The notes beneath the pieces are model-generated. The model was not told the origin of the DNA. It was given only the letters and a program-made list of their open reading frames with translations, and made no database searches. Below, in pieces: positions 46,566 to 58,099 of a stretch of 64,000 nt of DNA (position 1 is the stretch's first letter; every line of letters begins with the position of its first letter). The translations under genes were made by a program, and so were the position numbers. The stretch is from Gymnothorax reevesii (taxonomy: Eukaryota > Chordata > Actinopteri > Anguilliformes > Muraenidae), in contig CM056573.1 in NCBI GenBank assembly GCA_029721435.1, forward strand, positions 148,573,947 to 148,637,946, written 5' to 3'.

Positions 46566-48163
46566 CAAAACCCAAAACCAGTGAAGTTGGCATGTTATGT
46601 AAATACAGATAAAAACAGAATACAATGATTTGCAAATCATTTTCAACTTATGTTCAATTGAATACACTGCAAATACAAGATGTTTAATGTTCAAACTGAG
46701 AAACTTTTTTTTTTTTTGCAAATAATCATTAACTAAGAATTTAAAGGGAGCAACACATTGCAAAAAAGTTGGCACTGGGGCCTTTTTACCACTGTGTTAC
46801 ATGGCCTTTCCTTTTAACGACACTCAGTAAACGTTTGGGAACTGAGGAGATCAATTTTGAAGCTTTTCAGATGGAACTCTTTCCCATTCTCGCTTGATGT
46901 ACAGCTTAAGTTGTTCAACAGTCCAGGGTCTCCGTTGTCGTATTTTACGCTTCATAATGCGCCACACATTTTCAATGGGAGACAGGTCTGGACTACAGGC
47001 AGGCCAGTCTAGTACCCGCACTCTTTTACTACGGAGCCATGCTGTTGTAACACGTGCAGAATGTGGCTTGGCATTGTCTTGCTGAAATAAGCAGGGGCGT
47101 CCATGAAAAAGATGTTGCTTGGATGGCAACATATGTTGCTCCAAAACCTGTATGTACCTTTCAGCATTAATGGTGCCTTCACATATGTGTAAGTTGCCCA
47201 TGCCTTGGGCACTAATACACCCCCATACCATCACAGATGCTGGCTTTTGAACTTTGCGCTTATAACAGTCCGGATGGTTCTTTTCCTCTTTGGTCCGGAG
47301 GACACGACGTCCACAGTTTCCAAAAACAATTTGAAATGCGGAGTCGTCAGACCACAGAACACTTTTCCACTTTGCATCAGTCCATCTTAGATGAGCTTGG
47401 GCCCAGCGAAGCCGGCGGCGTTTCTGGGTGCTGTTGATAAATGGCTTTCGCTTTGCATTGTAGAGTTTTAACTTGCAGTTGCAGATGTGGCGACGAACTG
47501 TAGTTACTGATAGTGGTTTTCTGAAGTGTTCCTGAGCCCATGTGGTGATGTCCTTTACACACTGATGTCGGTTTTTGATGCAGTACCGCCTGAGGGATCG
47601 AAGGTCACGGGCATTCAATGTTGGTTTTCGGCCTTGTCGCTTACGTGCAGTGATTTCTCCAGATTCTCTGAACCTTTTGACGATATTACAGACCGTAGAC
47701 GATGAAATCCCTAAATTTCTTGCAATAGCTCATTGAGGAATGTTGTTTTTAAACTGTTCGACAATCAGCTCACGCATTTGTTCACTAAGTGGTGACCCTC
47801 GCCCCATCCTTGTTTGTGAATGACTGAGCATTTCAGGGAAGCTGCTTTTATACCCAATCATGGCACCCACCTGTTCCCAATTAGCCCATTCACCTGCGGG
47901 ATGTTCCAAATAAGTGTTTGATGAGCATTCCTCAACTCTCTCAGTCTTTTTTGCCACTTGTGCCCGCTTTTTTGAAACATGTTGCAGGCATCAAATTTCA
48001 AATGAGCAAATATTTGCAAAAAATTACAAAGTTTACCTGTTCGAACATTAAGTAACTTGTCTTTGCAGTGTATTCATTTGAATATAGGTTGAAAAGGATT
48101 TGCAAATCATTGTATTCTGTTCTTATTTACGCTTTACACAACGTGCCAACTTCACTGGTTTTG
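46566..48163 (-). mobile_element. Tc1/mariner element inserted in the outer relic
   Basis: Long TIRs (about 130 bp or more), beginning ACCAGTGAAGTTGGC close to each end, with TA at 46564-46565 and 48164-48165. The left TIR carries a 7-bp duplication (cccaaaa). It encodes the transposase listed separately on the minus strand. Of the elements in this window it has the most complete coding region. Confidence 0.9.
46778..47814 (-). pseudogene. Tc1-type transposase, near-complete, one nonsense codon and one frameshift
   Basis: Starts at the Met of MGRGSPLSEQ (47814). The N-terminal HTH region (SEQMRELIVEQFKNN) is interrupted by TGA at 47730-47732, where the second copy in this window has Cys (SQCAIARNLG). 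The frame then stays open through AIARNLGISS, a GRKP AT-hook-like box, the catalytic Asp in WSDDSAF, the second in QQDNAKPH and the Glu in SPIENVW, with 34 residues between the last two (DD34E, the Tc1 signature). A one-base loss after KLQN (stop at 46851-46853) removes the final ~26 residues, whose codons persist in another frame (ISSVPKRLLSVVKRK-like). Dead but young-looking. No upstream promoter seen. Confidence 0.85.
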
Positions 48164-48232
48164 TAGGATTTCAGCTGCTCAATACTTTGCAGCTTCCTTT
48201 TTCATATATTTCATTTCATAATGCGCCAAATA

Positions 48233-48774
48233 CACTGCCCGGCCAAAAAAAAAGTCGTACACTGAAATATTTCGTTGGAACCCCTGTAGCTTTGATTACA
48301 GTGCATATTCTTCTTGTCATTGTTTTAACATCTATATGCAATGCCAGAACATTTATTTTAGATCAGAAATGCCATAATTTTTGCCCGAGATCTTGTCTTC
48401 TCGACATAATGGTTGAACCACTGTGGTCTTTCTTGAGCACATCCCAATAACTTTTAATGTGTTTAAGGTCAGGATTTTGTGGTGACAAATTTGTTTGTGG
48501 AAATGATTCCTCATACTTGTTTTTGTCATTCATGGTTTTCTTTGCTAAATACAGGCCAATAATTTGCCCGTTCTGAAATATTGTAACATCTTTTCCACCA
48601 TCAGGGGATGTGTCTTCCAACATGATGTTTTAAGAAATGAGTAGCGACGCGCTTCATCGGTCAGGGTAAAATGATTATTGCCAGCTGAAACATATTAATA
48701 ACCACAATAATGATCCAATTATAGAATTTGTTCGTTAATTTCCAAATGGTGACTTTTTTTTTGGCCGGGCAGTG
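48233..48774. mobile_element. non-autonomous Tc1-type element in the outer relic
   Basis: TIRs begin CACTGCCCGGCCAAAAAAAA (48233) and end with its complement (48774), with TA duplicated at 48231-48232 and 48775-48776. 542 bp, containing diverged transposase-like minus-strand pieces (SPQNPDLKHIKSYWDVLKKD corresponds to the SPDLSPIENVW region) but no intact frame. Confidence 0.85.
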
Positions 48775-48924
48775 TATTGTCAGTGGGTGACAGATCTGGA
48801 ATGCAGCACGCGGACTCTTCAACTATAGAGCCATTTTGTTGTAATATGTGCAGAGTATGGTGTTTGGCATGGTTTTATTTACATTTAACGTGGCGTCCAA
48901 ATGTTTTTTGGAAATGGGGTTGTA

Positions 48925-49166
48925 CTTATTACCTCTGCCAAGGAGGTTATGTTTTTGCTTCTGTTTGTTTATTTATTTATTTGTTTTTCTGTCTGTTAGC
49001 AGGATATCTCAAAAACGGTTGCATAGATTTTAACCAAACTTTGCAGGATGTTAAAGTGGCACAAGAGGAACAAAATTTTGACATATTGAGGTCAAAGTAC
49101 AGCTGCAATATCAGCCAAAGTTCAAATCCAGCTATGCTGGCAGAGGTATGGGCTCTTGGGAGTCCA
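48925..49166 (+). repeat. dispersed repeat (ctctgccaaggaggttatg ... gcagaggtatgggctct)
   Basis: Starts with acctctgccaaggaggttatg and runs through ctcaaaaacggttgcatag to gcagaggtatgggctcttgg. I associate this arrangement (a gccaaggaggt head and gcgGAGGTATGCGCTCT-like tail) with a widespread fish repeat of unsettled class. No coding capacity. Confidence 0.5.
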
Positions 49167-49220
49167 GGGGCCTGTACCATAAAGATGGATTAACATACCC
49201 GGGATTGCTCTTAGTTATTT

Positions 49221-51026
49221 GGATCATGGATGTATTATAAGAACTGGATATTGAACCGAAAATGTTCGCCCATTCATTTCAGTGGAAATTGCTCTGTGGC
49301 ACAGCACGCCGACATGGGGACTTATTTCTGGAGTCATGCAGACATGCGTTGTGTGACTTTTCATTCACACACGCGTAGTGTGGGGCTCATGAGCACGCTG
49401 ATGCCTGAGGCATCTATGACAATGGTCCGTGCCCGAAGCACTTCCACACAGGACGCGTGTTCATGACCAATGTTCTCCGGAAATGTAGCTAATTATGTCC
49501 ACTGTGAAACCCATATAAAATGTTGATGAACTATTTTTTATTTTACAGGGAAATAAAATTATTCACTATCGCAAACAATGTCAGCAACACAGTTGACTTG
49601 CTGCTCTATAAGATGACAGCTCAATCTTTTTTTTCCACACAGTTCAAAGCTAAATGTAATCATAGAAAGTGAAACGTTTTATATTGATAGCTTGCAACCT
49701 CCTCTATTCTTGCTAGATTCAAGAAGATAACCCAACCGCACAGAGCACTGCTTGTGCTTCATGAACTGATAAGTTTTAGAGTAGATGACGTTGATCAAAG
49801 TTTTATGCAAATTATGACAAGCGAAATTACTTTTAGTGTACGTATGCTCAAAGAGCATTAAATCCCTCGTATTTTCTCCGCACAGATGGAGTTCAGCCAC
49901 ATCAGCGAATCTCCGCAGCATCACTCCCATACACTGATGCCGCTCACTAGCAGTGCGTCGTTCACATCTCATCTTGTCCAGCGTTTCCAACACACTCAAC
50001 ACTTCTGGCTAATAAAGGCAGAACAACAAATGCTGTCTTTATTCCGTCAGTGCTGTCATGCAAGTTCGGCACATGCATAAAATAATAGATACTACTTCTT
50101 ATTATGTATCTTAAAAGTTGCTTAAAAGTTACGGCATCAAGTATGCACCTCTGTTATTGTTTTAATTATTAAGAATGTGCATGCAATGGTAAATCAATTG
50201 TGAGCTGTGCAATTTTTTTGTGCTGAATTTATACCATGCTGAAAGAGCACATATGGAAGTAGGCTAGTCAGTGCTACTTAGCTAGCATATTATACATGAA
50301 GCCGCAAAATAGAGTACCACGAATCGGCGTAAGATATTCAAAGTAATGGAAATATACAACTCAGTTTTGGTGCATCTTGAACATTTTAATGCAAAAAAGC
50401 AAAGCAAGTGTTAGCTACATGCCCGATTATAGGACCTTACCTTCATACCGAATACACGCCCATTATCTAACCTTAATTAACCAACAACAGCCTTCGCTAC
50501 CATACTGTATATTCTGTAACGTCACATGAAAGATATGCGAAGCAGTTGAGTCGTGACATAACAAAGCCATTCATCAAATACAATAAATGAATACATTGGT
50601 GTTGTTACACCTGCTCTCTTTACCGACTTGGTAATAACGTAAGGAGACAGCGCGGAATCTCCTGCCCAGAGCTACACGTAACAAGCAGCAGCTGTTGCAC
50701 TGCCTACGAGAACGTGCTTAGACAAGGTCCCCTTGGTGTTCACATAGCCTGAATTAAAATGAAAAAAATTTGTCTCTGCCGTGGAAAAAGGCAGCGGTGA
50801 TTTAAGAGAAAAATGAACAGATTATATTTTGATCGTTTGTGGTAGTCAAAAAAAATTTATTCATGGATTTATCAGAATGTCTATTTGAATTGTTCCCTAC
50901 GAAAAATTTTCTTTTTGCCCCCCATGGCATCATGTGACTTGCAATATCAGCTTGACCGCTAAGCCCTTGTTGGTGTGCGTCTCAGCCCTGGTTCAGTATC
51001 CAGTTCTTACAATGCATCCATGATCT
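49221..51026. mobile_element. nested TIR element (GGATCATGGATG ... )
   Basis: GGATCATGGATGTATTATAA at 49221 continues through gaactggatattgaacc. Its mirror lies at 50990-51026, giving TIRs of about 37 bp with few mismatches. 1.8 kb between them without a recognisable transposase. Octamer ATGCAAAT at 49805-49812. Confidence 0.6.
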
Positions 51027-51070
51027 GGCTGCACTTAACCGACTTCCGCATTCCTGATAAGCGGTACCAC

Positions 51071-51590
51071 CATAGACTGTATAAAAAATTGGACGCAGCA
51101 CCCGGGTCTGGAACGTGAAGCGCCATGCGGAAATCTCAAAAATTTGCATTATATTTAATGGCCAGCAGATGGCAACATCGATGATTGCTGAAAGAAGCTC
51201 AATCCTATTAAAGTCTATGAGAAAATGACCCTACTTTGCCACCTGGATTATTATTTCAATAATGATTTTCCATATCATTTTATGGTATCTATCGCAAGCT
51301 TTATGCCTCCTTCGATATATTGTTCTGTTCATTTTTGTAAATTATGGTCCCGAATGGACCAGAATAAAGGATAAAGCCAGAATATGCTTCAGGAGCGTGG
51401 CTATCCTCTGGTCCTCGTCCAATATGGTCAGATCCTTCGCCACATTCCTCCCCGGATCTTAGGAATCCCATCCGGTTTCAAAATGACAAAATGGTGCTGT
51501 TCGAATCGCTAAAATCCAGGATTCCTAAATCGTATGCGGAAACCAATAGGTGACGTCATAGTTGCTTCGTCCATCTTTTTATACAGTCTA
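51071..51590. mobile_element. nested MITE (CATAGACTGTATAAA TIRs)
   Basis: CATAGACTGTATAAAAA at 51071 and its mirror ending CAGTCTATG at 51590 bound 520 bp. The flanking octets ggtaccac and ggcaccat agree at 6 of 8 positions, suggesting an old 8-bp duplication. The tggacg and gacgtca words near the ends are ones I associate with an abundant fish MITE. Confidence 0.65.
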
Positions 51591-52652
51591 TGGGCACCAT
51601 GAAGCCAGTTATCAACTTGGTAACAGAACGCAGCGTTTACCAATCTAGGTGTGTGCGCATTCACATAAAAGGGGCGGTGTTTGAAACAAGTGACCAATTG
51701 CAAATATGGACAAACTGACTTGAAGCATAGCTGTGTACTTTTCTTAATAAAAATATGAAGAGAATAAACATATCATCCGGAAAAAAATTAACTCAGTTGC
51801 AGATGCCAGATACAGAAATGACAGTTGGCACAAAAATCACCGACAGTGTAAATGTGTAAGTTAATTATAGGCCTAATGGTAATATCACTGCAAATAACTC
51901 TCGTATTCATGATTGTATGTGGGCTATTGCTGCAATAGTGATGATTTAATTTTACTTCTGCTGCAGTAAATCATGACAACAAGCACTATGTAGGCTAGTG
52001 AGCCCATCTCTCTCCTTCTCTGCTTTACAGGATATGATCCAGCACGAAGCTTATTGTGTATAGGGATGTGCGTATCTTATCATTTATAATGTCACTGCCC
52101 CATCAGTAAAATTACTATTGCGTATTTCATTAAACTCACGTGATCCGAGGATGTATTCGTATGGCGTGTTTGGATTTTTTTTTTCCAGCTGCAACCCCGG
52201 CGGTCTTTAAAGAGCTGGAGAACAAATAATGAATACTACAAAAACATAGTTCAATGCAGTCAGTGGGCTTACTTTCATAAGTGTGACAAGTACAAGCCTT
52301 TAGTGCTTTTGCCTGTGGAAAAATATAGCATTGTGATACACTAAAGATGTGAAACTATATTCGCTCGCCTCCGCTGCAATCACCACACCGAACTCTGCTG
52401 AAACCCCTATGGACAGTGATGCCATTTTCTCAGAGAACTGATTGGTCAGTAAGTGGTGCTTTTGCACTCTGTGATCTGAATCTAGAACTAAACCTGCTCC
52501 GAAGCAGGTTAGCTGTTCTGCTTATGTGATATATGTCAGTAATAAGTGAGCCGCCTTCATGGTACTGAAAACCCAGGGTTGAACCTGAAGATACTGCAAT
52601 AAGCCTAAATCCAGCTTTATGGTACTGGCCCCAGCTCTAGTTTATTTATTAG

Positions 52653-54395
52653 TGTGAATGCTGACAGCATTCACACTATTGTTTTTCATGTTGGCCATTT
52701 ATTTTATATTTATTATTATTATTATTATTATTCTTACTTCTTCCGCCGTTCTACCCTATTTCTACCCTGTTTGACTAGCCTTACATACTTTGTGCCATTT
52801 CAACAATTCATATATCAAATTGTGCAGCTTTTTCTGGACATTATTGCTATTATATTTCTCTTTCATACTATTTATACTTTTTAAAATATTTCACTTTTTC
52901 TCATTTTTTTGTCCCAAAGGAAACAATGAAACAGATTTTTTAAAAGCTATTTTCAGCTATTTTTTACTCTGTCATACTTTTAGCTAGAAACGTCATTCAA
53001 AGTGTAAAATGTTAACCTACACTTGGATAATTTATTTTTTTTACAATTAATTCTGGGATCTTCCAGTGTGAAGACATCACGATTAGAGTGGCGACCAGCT
53101 GCAAAACCATCAAGCAGCCTTCTCTTAAACTTGCTCAAACTCCCACAGTTTTCACTACGCATAAATATTTTTATATCCAAGTTGTAGAAAAAAAAGTTGT
53201 GCTGGTCACGAAAATATAACTATGGAAGCAATTGGAAAAACGGATTTGGCTGTATGAGCCGAAAAGCGACAGGACCACTTACCAAAGTTCCATTAACTCC
53301 AATGTTAAATGCGACAAGAACATGCAGGTTGCAAAGGCTAAACGCACAGTTTTCTATTTCCTTATTTTTGACACAACAAACACAATTTTGACATATATTA
53401 CTCAGCTGACTCTCCTCTTTCGTATGGTACATCCTTTTCCTACATTGGACTAACCATTTTTGAGTTAGAAGTTGCGATCTGAAAGAAACGCCCGCGCTAA
53501 AATCTCCATTGGACTACATGACTCAGCCAACCTCAAATATCTTAGATATGGATCGTTTGCAGTTTGATTCTGCCCTCTTCTGGCCTTTTCCCACACCTCA
53601 ACACTGTCGTTTTTAAGAAACAAAGATACAGACGACTCTAAAAGAATAATTCTACGTCAAACTCAGTGAAAGAATTTCCAGTATAGTAGTTGGTACAGTT
53701 GCTGAAACCAGCTCCAGGACGCAAAATCTTTGTGGACTTCATTTGAAAATGCGGAGGCCGTTTACAATCCTGCCTATCATTTTTAATGTTTCCAGATAGG
53801 ATTGGTTAAAATCATTTGTTCAGAGCATTCATATCTTCTAGAATAAGCTGACACAATCTATTTTTACATTATTAGTGCAAGGCCAGTGAAGAGAAAAAAA
53901 TTAGCTGTCTCAAGACACTCCTTCAGAAGTCAGGCACAAGGTTGTCGATTGGCTATACGCAAATGAGTTTCTGTTGGTGTCCGGAACTCAAGTGGGGAAA
54001 AAAAAAAAACATTTTGCCTCCAGCGAAAGCACATTGAGTGCAGGAAAAGAACAGTCTTTTTGCTGGGTGCATCCAAGACAACACGTAACAGTAAAAATGG
54101 TAAAGAAGAAAAAACAATAGCTCGAGAACCTATTCCAGCATATAGCTACCAGCAACTGTTTTCATTCTTTCTTTGCTCAGCTTTCATTTTTTAAATAAAC
54201 ATTCAAGTATTCTACATAATTCAAATTATAAAAAATTATATTTTCAAGGCAGCTATTCAGTGTGGCCTCAGCAAAGATTCAAAACATTCAAACTTTATTG
54301 TATTCAAGACAGCATCGCAGTGGGGGTTCAGCGTGCAGCATTCAGACTCGCAATTTCTTCAGGAATTGCCTCTATAGTTCATTTTTATTTACTAC
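52653..54395 (+). mobile_element. third hairpin-type repeat with ATT array
   Basis: Opens with a near-perfect hairpin (52652-52679: AGTGTGAATGCT, gaca loop, AGCATTCACACT), then a short spacer and an ATT array (52707-52732), the same order as in the two other hairpin repeats but with a different stem. The likely end is near gcaatttcttcaggaattgcc (54349-54369). The interior holds T-rich and diverged sequence without coding capacity. Right limit uncertain. Confidence 0.5.
52707..52732. repeat. (ATT)n microsatellite
   Basis: About eight ATT units directly after the hairpin of the third hairpin-type repeat. Confidence 0.9.
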
Positions 54396-56299
54396 ATGCA
54401 TTTCAGTATTACACCACCAGGTGTCCTTTTAACTTGCATGGTGGAATAAATTAGTCAGGGATTCTCACTTGGTCAGGGATGGTTTATAGGTGCTAACATG
54501 CGTGAGTCTGTTCAGTCACAGTGCACGTGTAAAGAAAGCCAACACCATGACTGAAATGCCTCACTATAATTGTTCTTAAACTGCCAATAAGCCAATGATT
54601 GATTATTTCAAGAAGACTCCAGAGGTGCTGCTAGAATGTAATGTAGTGCAATTCTACATGCGCAACGAAAATTAATCCAATTGTTTAGTGTATATGGTTA
54701 AAGCATAGAGTGCTTGTAAATATGGACGGCATGTCTCCACATCCTAAGGCCGTATAAAAATGCAGTCAAAATATCCTTCTAATGGATGCTGCCGTCTTGC
54801 ACATTTAGAGCCAGAGTCTGCGCAGTAGTGATCGGGGGGGTTGAGCCGCAGTCTCGAGGTCCTGCCCATACACCTGCCCTGCTCAGTTCAGCTTTCCTAC
54901 TCAACTCCAGACTCAGACTCGCAATGTCTATCTTATAAAACTTTCTGAGTTCAATATTGTTCTCCACTTGAGCATGAAATCTTGGCACGAATCGGTGCTT
55001 GTTTATTCCCCAAATAAGACCATTTTCATTTTGAGATCTAGATGGCACAGATTTAGGGGCCCTGTTGAAGTGTGTCAATGACAGACAAGTCCTGGAAGAT
55101 TAAATTTGCAGGCTTAATTTTTGCAAAGGCGTAGTTTTGGTGTACGTGCAGTATGGTCAGGGTAACTGGCTTGGAAAAAAGTATACAGCGGTCTAATGAG
55201 AAAACATAACCAGACAACATCTCGTGCTTTACACCTTAATCACCATCATGTGCTGAAGTGTACTGAAATGCCACCTTCACTGGTGCACCATCACTGAGTG
55301 CACTCAAGAGGCACAGGCTCAATACTGAGTAGTGTTCAGCAGAGTTCGATCTCAAAACGCTCGATAACTTCATACTGTGAGTAAAACTCTGCAGGGTATG
55401 ATCGCAGAGATTTGTTTTCGACTGAGCAAAGTTTTATAATCTCAGGTCCTGAATTTTTTATGGAGCCTAGCTAGCTGTGTCATGTTTAGACAAGAGACCA
55501 GTGGCAATTTGCTCAACAATGTCTTGTTTAAGAACAGAACCAATCGTTAAGTCCATTGGCAAACACCGTTCTTCCAAGACTGAAATCTTGTTGAAGGGTT
55601 AGCTGGATCCAAATGCAGTTATATAAGGTTAAATACAATTGCTGCTTTCCTCGACCACAGCAGTAGCTACATCGTTTGGCTTACATACCGATGTCCGATG
55701 CTCCTGCCGGGCTCCACTAACTCGTACCAACTGCTAACTATTAACTGGCTAGGTGGCTAATAGATTGATGTTTTATGTTTTAATACCTTGTGGAACCCTA
55801 CTTCAAAATCCATGACAATCCTTCAAAATAAGGTAAATAGCTAGCTAGCTGAAGTGAAGGACTCCCAGCTATCATTGGTTTGAACATTAGTGCTGTAACG
55901 GTTGCTGGCAAGTTAGCTAAGTGAGAAATGTATTCTTATTGGTACTGTGATCAGTCACAGAATCTCATGAAACTAGCTTGCTAGCTAGCTGGCAAACTAA
56001 TTTTACTTATCAGCAATAGTATTGTTGCATACAGAACAAGACATACATTAAATTTTCATATGTTAAGAGCAAGGACAACTCTACGGTCAATTTTCATTGA
56101 AAATTCAAAACCACAATGGGTTGTATTCAGTTGTACTGGAAGCTAGCAACTTCTGTAGGAGTGATGTTGACATTTTATCTCTTCTCAGTGGTAGCATTAA
56201 AGCTGCAGTTGGTAACTTTGAGGAGAGAGAGGACTTGGCATAAAAATTTGAAAAAACTTTCAGATCCCTCCCCCTCCCCTCTCCACTGCACTCCTGCCC
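54396..56299. other. intergenic, nothing recognised
   Basis: 1.9 kb without gene, RNA or mobile element that I can support. A few tagctagc palindromic words occur near 55842-55855 and 55975-55990. Confidence 0.6.
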
Positions 56300-56302
56300 T
56301 AA

Positions 56303-57632
56303 AGCCTCGTTCACACGTATCGCTACTCGCCCATCGCCCCTCGCTACTCACTGAAATTGTACTCGCCGGGAGAAAAATTCTCTGCCGTCAGCGTTGGTTG
56401 CCATGGCTTCCCGATGGTTTACTTCCCACTGCAAAAGTGTCCGAGGGAAACAAGTTGTGTAGTAACATACCAGCGGGTGCATACACATCATTATATGCCT
56501 TGGTTATGATCGCTGACAATTCACTTTTCTAAATTTGTAAAATAAACCCATAAATAGTACCACTTATAGATTGCCTTTTCTGTTTTCTATTGTCAGCTAA
56601 GGCATAGTTCGATGTTCACAATTGGCTGACAATTAGCTTCCAAAAGCATATTCGGCTAAAGAGGAAAATGTAATTTAACCATTGGTAACTTGCTTCTCTC
56701 GCATCGCTGACAGTAAAAACCAGTAGCGGCTCTAGACCCGGGAATGGCGGGGCGCAGACACGTCCCTTTATGACAATTAGTCCTGGGTAGTTCGCAATCT
56801 TTTTTCTTTACTGACGTGTTTTCCAATTATTGTACTTGGCAACTTAAGACACGGTCTCTCCATATGTGATCTGACAGCGACGAAATCATGGGCGAAATTC
56901 AGTACAGAAAAAAAATTTACTTATTAATAGGCCAGTGCTTCGCGTTGATTGATCAGGTCTGTGTTCTAGTGAAATATCGCCTTTCACTCTCGGTATTGTG
57001 AGGGTTGATAAAAAAAGTGGCACTTGGCAGTTAAATAGGCATCGTGCTGCTCAAGCTGTTTGCGTGAGAGGCGACAGGTATGCAAGTTTGACGAACGTTG
57101 ATTTAAATACAGCAAATAAGCGTCCAGATGAATGATTGTCTTCTTACGTAATCGGGGAGAACAAGCAGCAGCTGTTAACTGTGGAGTGCTCTCGAAGCGA
57201 ACCTTCGGTTGCTCATGAAAATGACTGAGAACAGGACAGGACTAAAGACAGTTTTAAACGGATGTTTTGTCACAATTCTCAGTTCAGATTCCGCCACTGA
57301 GCTGAATTAAGCCAATGATTTCATCGCTGTTTCATCGCATATGGAGAGACCGTGTCTTAAGCTGCCAAGTATGATAATTGGAAAACGCGTTAGTAAAGGA
57401 AAATGATTGCGAACTACCCAGGACTAATTGTCATAAAAGGACGTGTCTGCGCCTGGGCATTCCCGGGTCTAGAGCCGCTACTGGTAAAATCTATTTTATG
57501 TCCGTACCCTCCCACATCGCATTGCTAATCCTCGACTCGTCTATCCACGCCACATTCTCCTGGAACGAATACACATTCCATTGACGGTTATCGCTCAGAG
57601 ATGGGCGAGTAGCGATATGTGTGAACGCGGCT
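56303..57632. mobile_element. Harbinger-like element with TAA duplication, host of a hAT-type insertion
   Basis: AGCCTCGTTCACACGTATCG starts at 56303, and the mirror of AGCCGCGTTCACACATATCG ends at 57632. The ~33-bp TIRs differ at about two positions. TAA is repeated at 56300-56302 and 57633-57635, the 3-bp TWA duplication of PIF/Harbinger elements. Removing the nested 763-bp element leaves about 560 bp, so this is a MITE, not an autonomous copy. Confidence 0.8.
56721..57483. mobile_element. hAT-type foldback element nested in the Harbinger-like MITE
   Basis: Begins CAGTAGCGGCTCTAGACCCG and ends with its exact complement. The arms stay complementary for roughly 190 bp (56721-56910 against 57295-57483) with scattered mismatches, so the whole forms a long hairpin around a ~380-bp centre. 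The flanking octets gtaaaaac (56713-56720) and gtaaaatc (57484-57491) agree at 7 of 8 bases, fitting the hAT 8-bp duplication and CAG...CTG ends. No transposase. Confidence 0.8.
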
Positions 57633-58099
57633 TAAGACTCTCCCCTAGAAGCTTGAGCTTGACTGAGCACTGGCGTAAACTGAGGAGGAAGGGGGAGGAG
57701 GCTGTCTGCAGTGCGTGCATGTGCACTGTTTGCCGGCAGTCAGACACCATTCTGGCTCTAATTGGTTCTTTTTGGTCGGACCGAACGATTCTTTTAAATT
57801 GCTGTAGGAGCAGTATGTGGGTTTAAAGGAGCCTTTTTTAATTACAGAGTACTAGTTTTATGTAATACCGTCTGTACATAGTGACAGTTTGAGCAAAAAT
57901 GACAAAAAAAATTACTTTCATAAGCCTTACCAACTGCAGCTTTAAGAAGGGCCAAAAAATTCCCGGAAAATCACCAGTGGAAAATAATTAAAATCAAACT
58001 CATCAGAAACTAAGAGCACTTGACCATGCATCAGTACTGTAAGAACTACTTAAAATGGAAAGAAACATCTTCAGAAAAAAATTATTTGGCTCTTACTTG

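Larger units (their letters stand above)
46237..48922 (-). mobile_element. outer Tc1/mariner relic split by two later insertions
   Basis: Ends at TACAACTCCATTTCC (from 46235) and GGAAATGGGGTTGTA (to 48924), mirrored TIRs with TA at both sides. Its own sequence (46237-46565, 48166-48232 and 48777-48922, about 540 bp) aligns piecewise with the 3' part of the Tc1 transposase region on the minus strand. For example, ttcataatgcgcca at 48216-48229 recurs at 46951-46964 in the intact copy. It is an internally deleted, non-coding copy into which two other Tc1-type elements inserted, each leaving TA duplications. Confidence 0.85.
49167..52632. mobile_element. large TIR element, with nested elements inside
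   Basis: The left end GGGGCCTGTACCATAAAG (49167) is mirrored by CTTTATGGTACTGGCCCC at 52615-52632 (TIR of about 25 bp with a few mismatches). The size of 3.47 kb is inflated by two internal TIR elements. An aacctgctccgaagcaggtt palindrome lies near the right end (52491-52510). No transposase recognised. A minus-strand frame at 49679-50002 (MLSVLETLDKMRCERRTASE...) and other short frames match nothing I know. Target-site duplication not resolved. Confidence 0.6.
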
